DNA of 64,000 nt from Ligustrum vulgare. Its lineage: Eukaryota; Streptophyta; Magnoliopsida; Lamiales; Oleaceae. The notes under the pieces are model-generated. The model made no database searches, had not been told where the DNA came from, and saw nothing but the letters and a program-made list of their open reading frames with translations. Of the stretch, positions 1-11,015 are shown piece after piece. Each line of letters opens with the position of its first letter. Position 1 is the first letter of the stretch. Both the position numbers and the translations under genes were made by a program. The stretch is from positions 19,289,491 to 19,353,490 of the forward strand of contig OY743190.1 of assembly GCA_963555705.1 (NCBI GenBank), written 5' to 3'.

Positions 1-740
1 GGATGAAGGGGAGTATATGTATTGATTTTTCTTTAGGTCAGAATCATGGAAAGATGGTGAGATTAGGTGATGAACCTGTTGATAGGCTAATTGGCGTGTG
101 AAAGCTGGAGGGAGTATAGTATGCTAATTTACTCAGCTGATTAGGGAAAGAAATAAAAATGTGGATGGAATTTCGGCTGTTAACTTTGTGTCGTGAGTTG
201 AGGAAATGATGGATTTTTGGAACAGAGAATTTTGCTGTGAATGGAAAGAAGAAACGTGGGGTCTATTATGTGAAGGATTTGGGAGAATTTAGCTGGTGAA
301 TTATATGTTGGTTATTGAATCAAACTTTGGTAAGTGATGGCAGATTTTGGCTTAGACCAGAATTGTGGGCATTTGTAGAGGAGTTGAAGTTGATTGAGGG
401 ATTGAAGAGTGATCATGGGAAAGAAGGAAAAAAAAAAAGGTGCTGTTTATGCAAATGGAAGTTGGAGAGGAAATTTTGGGATAAAATGAATGTGAATTGG
501 TGATTTAAAACATTTTGGACTTAAATAATTAAAATTTGGATTAAAATACATAAATAAATAAAAAATGAAAATAAGAACTTTCATAAAAATTGAAATTGAA
601 CTACGATAAATTTAAATAATTTAAATTTTAACTTAAATGGCTAGACGAAAATGTGTTTAAAAATAAATAGGTAAAGTCGTAGCGACACGTTTTAAATAAT
701 ATTTATTTAAATAAGTCATGAAAAACTCTTGGTCGCTACA
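1..740 (+). mobile_element. 3' part of a large LTR (TGTAGCG family), entering from the left
   Basis: The block ends at 740 with GGTCGCTACA, the inverted form of the TGTAGCG-type start seen at 27770 on the minus strand. The last ~150 bases align by eye with the reverse complement of 24792-24970: both have GGCTAGACGAA, then GTAGCGACAC, then AT-rich sequence and the CGCTAC end. It is therefore the downstream part of the same LTR family as 24792-27770. No primer-binding site follows 740, so it is a 3' LTR or a solo LTR. The small open frame at 315-503 lies inside it and resembles nothing I know. Confidence 0.72.
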
Positions 741-1811
741 GTCATCTTCTTCCTGATTGTTTGATGAAAATGGGTTCTTTCTCTGCAGCAAGATCTACCA
801 GGTTGCCCTCCACTACAACAATTTTCCCTCTATTATGTATGTGTAGTGAGAGAAATGAGAATCCATTAGCTGGCTGATTTTCCAAATGGATTCGTGTTTG
901 GAACTGCTTTTTGACAAGCTCTGCTTATGCCCACGGGATGACTTTTTGTTTTGAGCATCCTTCAAGAAAGATGCTTCTTATGTAGTAGGGTCGTTTGAGC
1001 CGAACAAATCGTGCTATATCTTTTCTAAGGTTTGCTCAATTCTCTATTGCCCCCATAAATCTATATCTATTCATTTTTCACTTTACTCAATTTTGGGATT
1101 TCTCTAAACCAACTGTGTTATGATTGGTTGAACATTTGCTACCTTCTACTTTTGTGCCCTGTGTTTGCAAGTAGACACCTTTAGGTCTCGAGATAAATTC
1201 ACATCGCTCGAAGTTGAGGGACATTGTTGACAAGATTGTGAAAGAAAAGCTTTGTATGAATTTTCCATGAAAAAGAAATTGAAGGTTGTACTCATATTTC
1301 TCTCTATTTTTATTTATCAAAAAAACTTGCACACAAAACATATGCTGAGGAAATAGATGCTTATAGAGTATCCTTCAGTTTCAGTGTAGATGAAGTCATC
1401 ACTACAACTCACTATGTGGTGATTTTTGATGTATTAGAGGACTCCTTTAGAACGACTCCTTTTACCTCCAATGAAACAGTCATAGAGGAAATATTTTAAC
1501 TACACCAGTAGCAGATGGAGCAAAAAATGGAGAAAACACGAGTTTTCAAGTCCACAGTAACATAAATAGGCCATGTGAGTATTGTGTAAGTTCCTATTTA
1601 GGTTTAATCCATGTGAAGCTCCTTTGATACTATTGAAGGGATTGGTTTTAGCAGCTGGCACAATTTAGTATTTATTATTTCAAAGAAAGTGGTTTTCTAG
1701 AGATGGAGGGAAGGTGTGCATACAGGTATAAGTTTTGTCATTCTGTAAGATATCTTACAATGTATATATGCCCCACATTTTCACGCTAATTTTTTTGTTT
1801 TGAATCCTTAG
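741..1811. other. Non-coding stretch before the DDRGK1 remnant
   Basis: I see no recognisable coding exon here. Its position suggests flanking sequence or decayed upstream introns and exons of the DDRGK1 pseudogene, but the coiled-coil and N-terminal part of that protein could not be found. Confidence 0.35.
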
Positions 1812-2678
1812 AATCCTCATCAAGTGGAAAGGGGAATTTTTAGTTTATGCTGAAGGTACGATCGAAAATGAGGTGGAAGATGGAAACCAAAGTTTGCTCT
1901 TTGATTTCGTGGAATACATCAAGGTGAATTTAGCGGGACCTTGGTTAATTTTTTTGTTCGAAAACTATATTTTCTATCTGTTTAATTGCTTGTGAGATGT
2001 TTTTTTAGATGTCAAGGTTCCCTATTCCATGGAAAAGAAATTGTGTTTCACTTTATATCTCTTTTGTATATGATTTATTAATTTAGTTTTTTTGAAGATG
2101 TGCTGTAGACATTTGAAAAAAAAGGAACTTCTGTTTTTGGCAATTATAATCTATGAAGAACCTTTGGAATAAAAAGGAACTGCCAATTTAGTTATGTTCT
2201 TAATATTTTCAATTTTATTTCAGAAGCACAAATGCATTCCTTCGGAAGATATTGCTGCAGAATTTAAGTTGCGAACTCAGGTAGCTCTTATGTGCTTTTT
2301 TTCACCCTTCTCTCAAAGTGTCTTTGATAAGATTATGATGATCTGATCAGGAAATGGAGTTATTTTAGTTGTCAAGGATTAATAAATGGAAAATTTTCAA
2401 TGTAATATTTATTTCAAAATCGTACCAACATCTTACTCATTCCTAGAAGTTATACAAGTAAACATTGAACTATTTATTTTTTATTTTGTTTACTGAAAAT
2501 GTGTTTGTTTCTTTATTAGGAAGACCATCCGGGGTGATGGATGATCGAGGAAATTACCTATACATTTTATATAAAGCGCCGGGGTTGGGTCAGCATCTCA
2601 CTCCCAGCTAGCAAGTCGAACTAGTTCATAGATTTGGAACCGAAAGCTTAGTTAGTTGAAGATATCAGCAGCATATAG
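1812..2678 (+). pseudogene. DDRGK1: DDRGK domain-containing protein 1 (UFBP1) pseudogene, C-terminal exons
   Basis: Three exon remnants match the C-terminal part of DDRGK1, the ER-anchored adaptor of the UFM1 ligation pathway. Exon 1812-1923 reads KWKGEFLVYAEG through DFVEYIK and ends at a GT donor. Exon 2224-2280 reads KHKCIPSEDIAAEFKLRTQ with AG and GT borders. The segment from 2520 reads RPSGVMDDRGNYLYI, containing the signature DDRG. The exon that should encode the ECINRITSLE-like part is missing. A deletion removes the residues before the VSIS motif and shifts the frame, and in-frame stops interrupt the SKSN-FIDLEPK segment and the tail. The gene is dead. The identification rests on family knowledge of the conserved winged-helix/PCI-like end; I am confident of the family. 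Confidence 0.85.
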
Positions 2679-3181
2679 GAAACAAATGTAGCATGATCGA
2701 CTCGCTTTGGTCCTATGCATGTAAGAACAAACTAATGACTGGTTAGAATTAAACTCTCACTCAACATTGACTTACTAAATCGATGTAAGGTGAAAAATGT
2801 AATCATGTTCATGAGTTACAACTGTAGCATAGGGTTTTCATCTCTTGCTCTGCTCTTTTCTTGTGGCATATGCTTGCTCTCTTTGAAAGGACTTGAGAAT
2901 CTATTTCTTAAATGAACCACCCACGACCTTGCCCAATAACATTTATAAAAGAGTTGTTTAACTGTTTAGGTTCTATCTCCTTATTATTCAGCAAGAGTAT
3001 AAAAAAGTAGGAAATTAAAAGTGTTATTAACTATATAAATGTCCTTGATTCTTTGTTGACATGGTTCAAGGTTGGATTATCAACTCTGTTACTTGAACAT
3101 GTATAGTCTTAGCTCTCTTCGACCGAGACTCAGGAGTAGTCCTCAGGGCTTGAGAGTATAGGCTTAACAGAGAAGACATTT
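2679..3181. other. No gene seen; possible 3' flank of the DDRGK1 remnant
   Basis: AT-rich, stop-filled in all frames. The gypsy LTR begins at 3182 with TGATGTAAAC. Confidence 0.4.
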
Positions 3182-3594
3182 TGATGTAAACTACGTAGCA
3201 ATTATAGCTACACAACCCACAAAAGATTGACTCAACCCAAGAATGCCAAAAGAATCACGATTTATGGATCCAATTAAAATCAATTGAATCAACCAACCAA
3301 TACAATCAAATTGATATATTGATCTCTTGATCACAATAAGATTTAATTCTCACCCAAGTTTGAACAAACAAGAACAAACTCGCAAGTTCGAATTTTATTC
3401 AATGAAGAATAAGTTGTTGAAAGCAAAATAGCCTTACAATAATCTCTCAAAGTTTTGTAATTCAAAAATAAATATAAAGAACCCCTTATATAATGTTAAG
3501 GGACGACATTAGGTCTTAGGATTAAACTAGGTAACAACTTAATTGAAAAAGGAAATAAAATAAATCGAAAATCTGCAGAAATTGCGAAAGGTCC
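3182..3594 (-). repeat. 3' LTR of element A, first part (interrupted)
   Basis: Nearly identical to 10474-10888 in the right LTR. It is interrupted after GGTCC at 3590-3594 and resumes after the second GGTCC at 5014-5018. The intact right copy has a single GGTCC at this point, which proves the insertion. Confidence 0.9.
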
Positions 3595-5013
3595 TGGTGC
3601 GTGTCGTGATGCACCAAGAATTAATTAAATTCCCTTACTTGCCAAAACTCAAATTTAAATGTGATAGCGGAAGCAAGGGTCGATCCCACGAGGAACGGGA
3701 ACTAATTCAATGCCATGTCAATTAGAATTATAAGGGGGGGTTTTGAGTTGAAATTTTCAATTAATCTAAATAATCAAATAACGATGTAAAATAGCTGGAA
3801 TAAAAATCAAATAATAAAGAATCCTAGTTCTCAGGTTCGGTTGTGCCCTATCATAATATTGTCATTCCCCAAGCAACGCATGTACTATTTCCTTTGTTTT
3901 ATTTATCACCCGGAATAATCAAAAGGCTCTAATTAATCCAATTCTTCCTTAATAATAATTAATTAGAATTAGTTCTCCAATCAATTTAGAGTGAATGAAC
4001 AACCTAGAATAAGCTCTCCAGATTTAATTCATTAACTATGTGAAAACAAGAAGAATTAGGTGAACTAAATTATCAATTACATATGCTCGAATTGATTAAT
4101 CTAGATTGGATTTTCATATGGAAATATAAAATTACCAATTGCTACAATGATTTGGATAACAAGACAAATACGAATCCAATCACCCAAATTAGCAAACATC
4201 AACACAATAATTAAAAGACAAGGCCTCAATCAATTAATACATTGTCTTGACGAAATTAATATTCATGATAAATCCAATAAATAAAATGTAAAAACAAGAA
4301 CTACGTTACGAGTTTGAGGAATGAATAATAGAATAATATGAACACAACGTCCCCCTTGAACTAGGTTGAGAAGACTAGCCACGCATTGCCATGAAGAACT
4401 CCCCAAAAATATTGTCTTGATTCACCTTGATTTTTCCTAGGATTTCTTCTTTTCAAACTTTGATATTGGTGGCTCTCAAAAAAATAATTCTTCCCCCTTT
4501 TTTCTTGTCAAGAACTTCCCTATTTATAGCCTCAATTTCGTGCCCTAGCTTTGGGAGCAAGAAATTGAAAAATATGGAAAGAATGGAAATAAGGAAATTT
4601 TTGAATTTAATATTTACGGCCGTAAATATTCTTTTACGGCCGTAACTGAGTTACTGCATATTTTCCAAAATTGACATTACGGCCATGACACTTCCATTTA
4701 CGGCCGTGACATATCCATTTACGGCCGTGACACACCCCTTTACGGCCGTAAGCGCGTCTCTGCATATTTTTGCACAATGACATGAAAATGTTTACGGCCG
4801 TGAGTATATATATTACGGCCGTAACGTATTTGCACCCAAGGTCCTCAATCTTCAATTTTAAGCGTATTTTGGTCCTTTTTCCTTCTTTTCTCTTCTTTTA
4901 GGATCCTATACAACATGAAACACAACATGCATTAATAATACTTAAATAGAATCCCATTATGACTTATTCAAGGATATAAGTGTATAAAATAAACGTTAAT
5001 ATAACACTTATCA
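3595..5013 (-). mobile_element. Solo LTR of the Athila-like family (TGATAAGTG...CA), nested in the element A LTR
   Basis: The 1419-bp insert is bounded by TG and CA and by a 5-bp target duplication GGTCC (3590-3594 and 5014-5018). Read on the minus strand it starts TGATAAGTGTTAT and ends ACACGCACCA, matching the LTR at 57782-58689 and the solo LTR at 49519-51126. There is no internal region, so this is a solo LTR left by LTR-LTR recombination. It holds an array of CGGCCG-centred palindromes at 4614-4824. Confidence 0.9.
4614..4824. repeat. Cluster of eight TTACGGCCGTAA-type palindromes
   Basis: Eight 12-mers start at 4614, 4634, 4677, 4698, 4719, 4740, 4792 and 4813. Four are perfect TTACGGCCGTAA; the others end CGTGA or CATGA, differing mostly at one or two positions. 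Spacing is about 20-50 bp. The sequences between copies are less alike than the 12-mers, apart from a short repeated stretch around the 4698 and 4719 copies. Confidence 0.9.
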
Positions 5014-5150
5014 GGTCCTCCGCGATTGAACCGCGCGATTGCATGGTGAATTCCTGTGCGATCACGTGGAATACCCTAAAAACCTGTGCCTTTATTTTTC
5101 TACGATCGCAAGATCGCCGACCCATTATCACTGCACGATCACGCAGGCGT
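5014..5150 (-). repeat. 3' LTR of element A, second part
   Basis: Continues the left LTR after the nested insertion and matches 10883-11000. It contains several CGATCGCG-like palindromic words, decayed relative to the right LTR copy. The end facing the integrase gene is uncertain because the pol reading frame stops only at 5155. Confidence 0.65.
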
Positions 5151-5154
5151 TCGG

Positions 5155-6448
5155 CTAGATCCGATCTTCGTCCACTTGAATCATGTTGATCCACTTGGCT
5201 TCTGGACTCGGGTCGAACATGAAACTTGCTTTTTTACTAGTAGAGAACATGTTTTTGTCCATCGCTTCTTGGACAACATTGTCCATTGCATCTTTGATCT
5301 TCTTGTCTCTAAATCGAGTCATTGGCCCTTCTTTCACAATCAACGGATCCTTGCTCGGGCTTATATTTGGGCTCTGGACCTGGATCACATCATCCCCTCC
5401 CCCTTCGAAAGGATTTGACCTCAAATCTGTACTTGCATCAAAGAAAGAAAGATCAGACATATTAAATGTAACTGAAATCTTATACTCACCTGGTAAGTCT
5501 AGTTTGTATGTATTGTCGTTAAACCTTTCAAGGATTTGGAATGGACCATCTCCCCGTGGTTGGATCTTTGACTTCCGGAGGTCTGGAAAATGGTCTTTCC
5601 TCAAGTGTACCCAAACCCAATCCCAGGTTCACATACAACGTTTTTCCTACCCCTGTTTACTTGAGAAGCATAGCACTTATTCTTCTTGTCAATCTCCAAC
5701 CTCACACCTTTTCATGGAGTGATTTAACCAATTCAGCATTCTTCTTTCCATCTAAACTACCACATTCATCAACAGGTAAAGGAATTAAATCCAACGGTGT
5801 TAGTGGATTAAAACCATAAACAATTTCAAAAGGTGAACAAGAAGTAGTAGAATGAGTAACCCTATTATATTCAAACTCAATGAATGGTAAATATTCCTCC
5901 CAACTTTTTAGATTCTTATTGATGATAGTGCGCAATAATTGAATCATGGTCCTATTAACTACCTCGATTTTCCCATCGGTTTGTAGGTGACAAGTGGTAG
6001 AAAAGAGTAGTTTAGTGCCTAGCTTGTTCCACAAAACTCTCCAAAAATGACTAAGGAACTTAACATCCCTATCCAAGACAATACTTTTAGAAATCCCATG
6101 TAAACGCACTACCTCCTTAAAGAAAAGGTTTGCTATGTTGGTAGCATCATCGGTTTTGTGGCAAGGTATGAAATGTGCTATCTTGCTAAATCTATCTATA
6201 ACCATAAAAATTAAGTCTCTCCCCTTCTTAGTCCTATGCAACCCCAAAAAGAAATCCATGGAAATATCAACCTAAGGTTCGCTAGGAACGGGTAAAGGCG
6301 TGTATAACCCATGGGGCATAACCTTAGACTTAGCCTTTTTACAAGTAATGCATCTACTACAAACTCGATCGACATCAATCTTTATCTTAGGCCAATAAAA
6401 ATGCTCACTTAATATCCCTAAGGTATTTTTAACCCCAAAATGCCCCCA
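5155..6448 (-). pseudogene. Element A integrase region (frameshifted)
   Basis: Integrase would insert the reverse-transcribed DNA into the genome. Reading on the minus strand, an H2C2 zinc region is seen at about 6448-6300 (GHFGVK, then EHFYWPK, CSRCITCKKAK) after a frameshift. The catalytic core follows (6259-5702) with MDFFLGL, the second-Asp motif [12 protein letters not shown], and the Glu region [12 protein letters not shown], so D, D and E are all present. The C-terminal part is at 5604-5155 (NDNTYKLDLPGEYKISVTF), separated from the core by another frameshift and stops. No convincing aromatic-cage chromodomain could be read. Confidence 0.85.
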
Positions 6449-7841
6449 TCAAACCTCCACTATGGGCCTCCCTAACAAGTAACTCCCTCGTGGAACACTT
6501 AGGAACACACAATCTATTTTTCCGGAATAAATAGCCATCATGCTTGAAGAACCTATCAAAAGCCCCTTTACCACATGAATCATATATAATAGAAAATCCG
6601 GATCACTAGTATACATATCCTTAATGTATTCAAAACCAAGCAACTTAGCACTCAAAGAAGTTAATAGTAAATAGCTTCGAGATAATGCATCGACTACTAC
6701 ATTTTTCTTACCTTTTTTATACCAGATGGCGTATGGGAATGTTTCAATAAATCCCACCCACCTTGCATGTCTCTTGCTCAACTTATCTTGGCCCCTCAAA
6801 TGCTTCAAGGACTCATGATCGGTATGAATCACGAACTCCCATGGCCATAGGTAGTGTTGCCATGTCTCCAATGCTCGTACGAGTGAGTACAACTCTTTGT
6901 CATATGTGAGGGTAATTAAGAGCAGCCCCTTTTAGCTTTTCACTAAAATAGGCTATTGGTTTTTGATCATGCATTAAAACAGCTCCAATACCTAGCCATG
7001 AGGCATCACACTCAATCTCAAAAGCTTTGTCAAAATTAGGAAGTGATAAAACCGGTGCTTTACACAACATATTTTTTATAGTTTCAAATGCATGCTCCTG
7101 TTCTACACCCCATTTAAAGCCTACACTTTTTTTGACACTTTCAGTGAGTGGTGAGACAATTGTGCTAAAATCCTTAACAAAGCGCCTATAAAAACTAGCA
7201 AAGCCATGGATGCTTCTAACCTCAGTTATGCTTTTATGTGTTGGCCATTCTTTAATAGATTTGACTTTCTCTTCATCTACTTCTATCCCCTTAGCACTAA
7301 CCACATAGCCAAGAAATACAACTTTTTTCATGCAAAAGGTAGACTTTTTAAAATTAGCATAAAATTTTTCTTGCCTCAAAACCACAAGCACACATCTAAC
7401 ATGCTCATTCAAGGTTTTACTATATACCAAGATATCATCGAAGTAAACTACAACGAATTTTCCTATAAATGCACGTAAATCATGATTCGTTAATCGCATA
7501 AATGTGCTAGGTGCATTAGGTAGTCCAAAGGGCATTAATAACCATTCATACAAGCCATATTTAGTTTTAAAAGCAGTTTTCCACTCATCTCCTTCCTTCA
7601 TTCGAATTTGATGATAACCACTCTTAAGATCAGTTTTACTAAATATGCTAGCCCCATACAATTCATCCAACATATCATCTAACCTAGGAATAGGATGACG
7701 ATACTTTACCATTACGTTGTTGATGATCCTACAATCAACACAAATTCTCCAAGTCCCGTACTTTTTTGGTACAAGTAACACTGGTACGGCACATGGACTC
7801 ATGCTCTCCCATATGTACCCATTGCTCATCAAATTCTCCAC
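6449..7841 (-). pseudogene. Element A reverse transcriptase and RNase H
   Basis: Reverse transcriptase (7841-6900) shows the usual order: [49 protein letters not shown], the catalytic YFDDILVYS, then [14 protein letters not shown] and the [14 protein letters not shown] thumb. RNase H follows ([16 protein letters not shown], then from 6892 [32 protein letters not shown]). The two parts are separated by a frameshift near 6895 and are otherwise well preserved. The catalytic Asp pair of RT is intact. Confidence 0.92.
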
Positions 7842-7877
7842 TTGCTTTTGAAGCTCCTTTGTCTCCTTGGGGTTACT

Positions 7878-8279
7878 TCAATAAGTGGGGCGGTTTGGAA
7901 TGACTGCTACGAAATAAAATTTGATTTTCAATACCTCGAATGGGTGGTAACCCACTAGGTATGTCCTCCAGGAACACATCTTTGAATTCCTGCAATAAAG
8001 AAATAGCCAAACTAGGAAGGATTTGTTAGTTTTATCAAATGCAAGGAATGATTCCTTGTACAATAAAAGGACCATTGGTTGCTCTTCCATGAAGGCCTTC
8101 TTGATTTCACTCTTTTTTGCATAGAAACTCATTTTTGTTTTTGCTTTTCTGGCACTCTTCGCTCCCTCTCCTTTTTCTAAGGTATATACCTCAACACTCT
8201 TTTTTCTCTCGCCTCTCCTTTTCTGGAGTCGTGGCTCCAACCCTTTTTTCCTCTCCTTTTTCTGAGGTCGTGGCCTCAA
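7878..8279 (-). pseudogene. Element A protease-RT linker
   Basis: A lysine/arginine-rich minus-strand stretch leading into FYAKKSEIKKAFMEEQPMV and then IPNRPTY, the connector that precedes RT in this gypsy type. It includes a degenerate repeat of a ~50-bp segment at 8210-8290, where CCTTTTTCTGAGGTCGTGGC-like and similar blocks recur. A frameshift and stop separate it from the RT frame. Confidence 0.6.
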
Positions 8280-8551
8280 CTCTCTTTCTCTCCTTTTCCC
8301 TCACTCTTTTTTTTCATCATTTTTCAATTTTATTTGATCTTCATACACTTGTGATGGCGTCAATGGTGCAAGTGTAACATTTTTCCCCCCTTTGGTAAAG
8401 CTATACCTATTTTTATATCTATCATGCATCACCTTCCTATCATATTGTCAAGGTCTACCCAACAAAATGTGTCAGGTATGCATAGGAACCACATCACACA
8501 TAACGTCATCCACATAGCTACCAATAGAAAAACTCATCAACACCCTCCTAT

Positions 8552-9943
8552 TCACCTTAATTTCTCCACTATTTGAAGCCTATAAGGTTTAGGATGTTTC
8601 AACAAGGGTAATCCTAATTTTTCAACAAGTGTAGTACTAGTAACATTAGTACAACTACCACCATCAATAATCATACTACATACCTTATCATTGATACGAA
8701 ACCATGTATGGAATATGTTCTCCCTTTGTTGCTCCAAGTCATCCGTGTTGATTTGAGCACTAAGGGCTCGCCTTGCAACTAATAGCTCACCATGCTCCCC
8801 AGATAGCATATCCTCATCATCACAAACTTCCTCCAATGCAGGCATATCACTATAATCCTCTTCTTCACTGTCACTCTCCATGGTTCCATCCTTTCGCACA
8901 AGTATTACTAGCCTATTAGGACATTGAGATGCCACATGTCCTCTTCCCAAACATTTGAAGCATTGGATATCTCTACTCCTTGATGGTTGAGATTCCTACT
9001 TAGGTGTGAGTTTGCTAGCATGCTCCTCCTTTCCCTTTGGTGCCTCATACTTCCCTTTAGAAACAGCCACATCTCCTTTGTTTTCCCACTTCGGCTTCCA
9101 AGAAGGATTAGAACCCGATTGGTACTTTGCTGTCCCTTTTCCCTTCAATTGCTTCTCCACCTTTATAGCCATGTGTAACATATCTTCCAACTCCAAATAA
9201 TGTTGTAGCTCAACCACGTTAGCTATATCCCTATTCAATCCGTTCAAAAATCTGGCTATAGTATCCTCTCTATACTCTTCCACATTAGCTCTAATCATCA
9301 ACATCTCTATCTCCTTATGATAATCCTTCACACTCTTGGATCCTTGGTATAGACTTTGTAATTTTTGATGAAGCTCCCGATGATAATGACTTGGCACAAA
9401 TCTCTTCCTCATGATAGCTTTTAATTCATCTCAAGTATTAATAGGCCTCTTGCGATTCCTTCTCCTAGAAGTCACCAATTGATCCCACCAAGTAATAGCA
9501 TAATCGGAGAACTCAAGTACCGCTACCTTAGCCTTTTTCTATTCCGAATAAGTGTAGCAATTAAAAATCAACTCCATCTTCTTTTCCCACTCCAAGTATG
9601 CTTCCGAATCGCTCCTGCCCTTGAATGACGGAATTGTCATTTTGCTGTTGCTCATACTACCATCCACTCTATCCCCAATAAGATCTCTATTCCTCCTTCC
9701 ATGCCTAACTCCTATATCCACAACTGCCCCATTGTCAAAATCACTATCTTCTTTATTCTCATCAACCACATCTACTCTACGACCTCGCCCACCTTGCCTA
9801 CGTGCATTAGGTACTTCCCGAGGTTGTTCAAGTCTTTCTAACCAACCTATCACATCCCCAAACAATTGCTCAAATAGTTGTACCATCTCATCTGACATGT
9901 TGGCTCGATCAATGTTTTTTGTAGTAAAAGATTGTTCAGACAT
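8552..9943 (-). pseudogene. Element A gag and start of protease
   Basis: Gag forms the virus-like particle. The minus-strand frame starts MSEQSFTTKN (9943) and continues through PSFKGRSDSEAYLEWEKKME, the retrotransposon gag core ([33 protein letters not shown]) and a zinc knuckle, CFKCLGRGHVASQC, at about 8955-8910. The protease motif IIDGGSCTNVTS follows. Stops interrupt the frame at about 9538 (SE-stop-KKAK, where Gln is usual), near 9430 (NT-stop-DEL, where Trp is usual) and 8995 (TPK-stop-ESQ, where Gln is usual). These are C-to-T or G-to-A changes typical of methylated repeats. Confidence 0.88.
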
Positions 9944-10014
9944 CCTAAAACTAAGTAATTATGTCTCACGTATTTTCACTCTATCACTCAATTTGGCTTT
10001 TCCGCTCTATTAAT

Positions 10015-10459
10015 TTCACCACTCTTGCCTTTTTCCATTCAATAGCTTTCACACCAATTGCTTCAAAGAACGAACTCGAACTCAAGCAAGTATTAATCTC
10101 GAATAATTCAAAGTATGTAAGAGTGAGAATTCAATAATTTATTGGATTAAAATCAATGAAGACTTGACAAAGGAAATTTGGCTCAATGAAGGAATTTGAC
10201 AATTTTGATTGGAGACTAGAATTAATTCAAGAAGGTAGTTCTTGAATTTATTTCTTTTTTGCTGGAAAACTCAACTATGATAACAACAAAACAAATGAAA
10301 TTTGATTTGGGATAAAAAACGAATGAATAACGACTTTTGAATTTTTTTTTGGATACTTTTCGAGATCAAAGACTCAAAACTATGAAAAACGCGAAGAACA
10401 AAATTAAAGAATTTAAGAAAACAAATAAAGATATAACCTTGATTTTTTTGGGAGCCTAA
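10015..10459 (-). other. Untranslated leader of element A
   Basis: Lies between the primer-binding site and the gag start on the minus strand. It is AT-rich, with no supported coding frame. Confidence 0.6.
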
Positions 10460-10471
10460 GCTCTGATACCA
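10460..10471 (-). promoter_or_regulatory. Primer-binding site, initiator tRNA-Met type
   Basis: The minus strand reads TGGTATCAGAGC, complementary to the 3' end of plant initiator tRNA-Met. It lies 2 bases inside the LTR end at 10474, which fixes the element's orientation and LTR boundary. Confidence 0.93.
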
Positions 10472-10473
10472 AC

Positions 10474-11010
10474 TGATGCAAACCATGTAGCAATTGTAGC
10501 TACGCAATCCACAAAAGATTGACTCAACCCAAGAATGCCAAAAGAATCACGATTTATGGATCCAATTAAAATCAATTGAATCAAGCAACCAATACAATCA
10601 AATTGATATATTGACCTCTTGGTCACAATAAGATATAATTCTCACCCAAATTTGAACAAACAAGAATAAACTCGCAAGTTCAAATATTTTTCAATGAAAA
10701 AATAAGTTGTTGAAAGCAAAATAGCCTTACAATAATCTCTCAAAGTTTTGTAATTCAAAAATAAATATAAAGAACCTCTTATATAATGTTAAGGGACGAC
10801 ATTAAGTCTTAAGATTAAACTAGGAAACAACTTAATTGAAAAAGGAAATAAAATAAATCGAAAATCTGCGGAAATTGCGAACAGGTCCTCCGCAATTGAA
10901 CCACGCGATCGCGTGGAATACCCTAAAAACCTCTGGCTTTATTTTTCTATGGTCGCGCGATCGTCGAGCTATTATCACTACGCGATCGCATAGGCGTCCG
11001 GCTAGATCCA
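10474..11010 (-). repeat. 5' LTR of element A, shared with copy B
   Basis: Uninterrupted counterpart of 3182-3594 plus 5014-5150. Its outer side (from about 11016) leads directly into the pol 3' end of a second copy of the same family, so one LTR serves two internal regions in tandem. It contains the perfect 16-bp palindrome CCACGCGATCGCGTGG at 10901-10916 and related words at about 10951-10965 and 10979-10994. Confidence 0.8.
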
Positions 11011-11015
11011 ATCTT

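Larger units (their letters stand above)
3182..11010 (-). mobile_element. Ty3/gypsy retrotransposon A (chromovirus, CRM-like), inactivated, with nested insertion
   Basis: Two LTR copies flank gag and pol on the minus strand: right (5') LTR 10474 to about 11010 and left (3') LTR 3182 to about 5150, the latter split by a solo LTR at 3595-5013. The primer-binding site is complementary to initiator tRNA-Met. Gene order on the minus strand is gag with a CCHC knuckle, protease, reverse transcriptase, RNase H and integrase, the Ty3/gypsy order. The RT and RNase H wording (for example [34 protein letters not shown]) is the type I associate with CRM-like chromoviruses; this lineage call is from memory. 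Several stops and frameshifts inactivate it. The inner LTR edge could not be fixed to the base. Confidence 0.85.

Noticed and set aside
315..503. 62-codon open frame
   Set aside because: Lies inside the LTR fragment 1-740; no known domain, and similar short frames arise by chance.
5183..5722. 179-codon open frame on the plus strand
   Set aside because: Antisense shadow of the gypsy integrase C-terminus, which is clearly readable on the minus strand.
10271..10507. 78-codon minus-strand frame across the primer-binding site
   Set aside because: Spans LTR end, primer site and leader of element A, so it cannot be a conserved protein.
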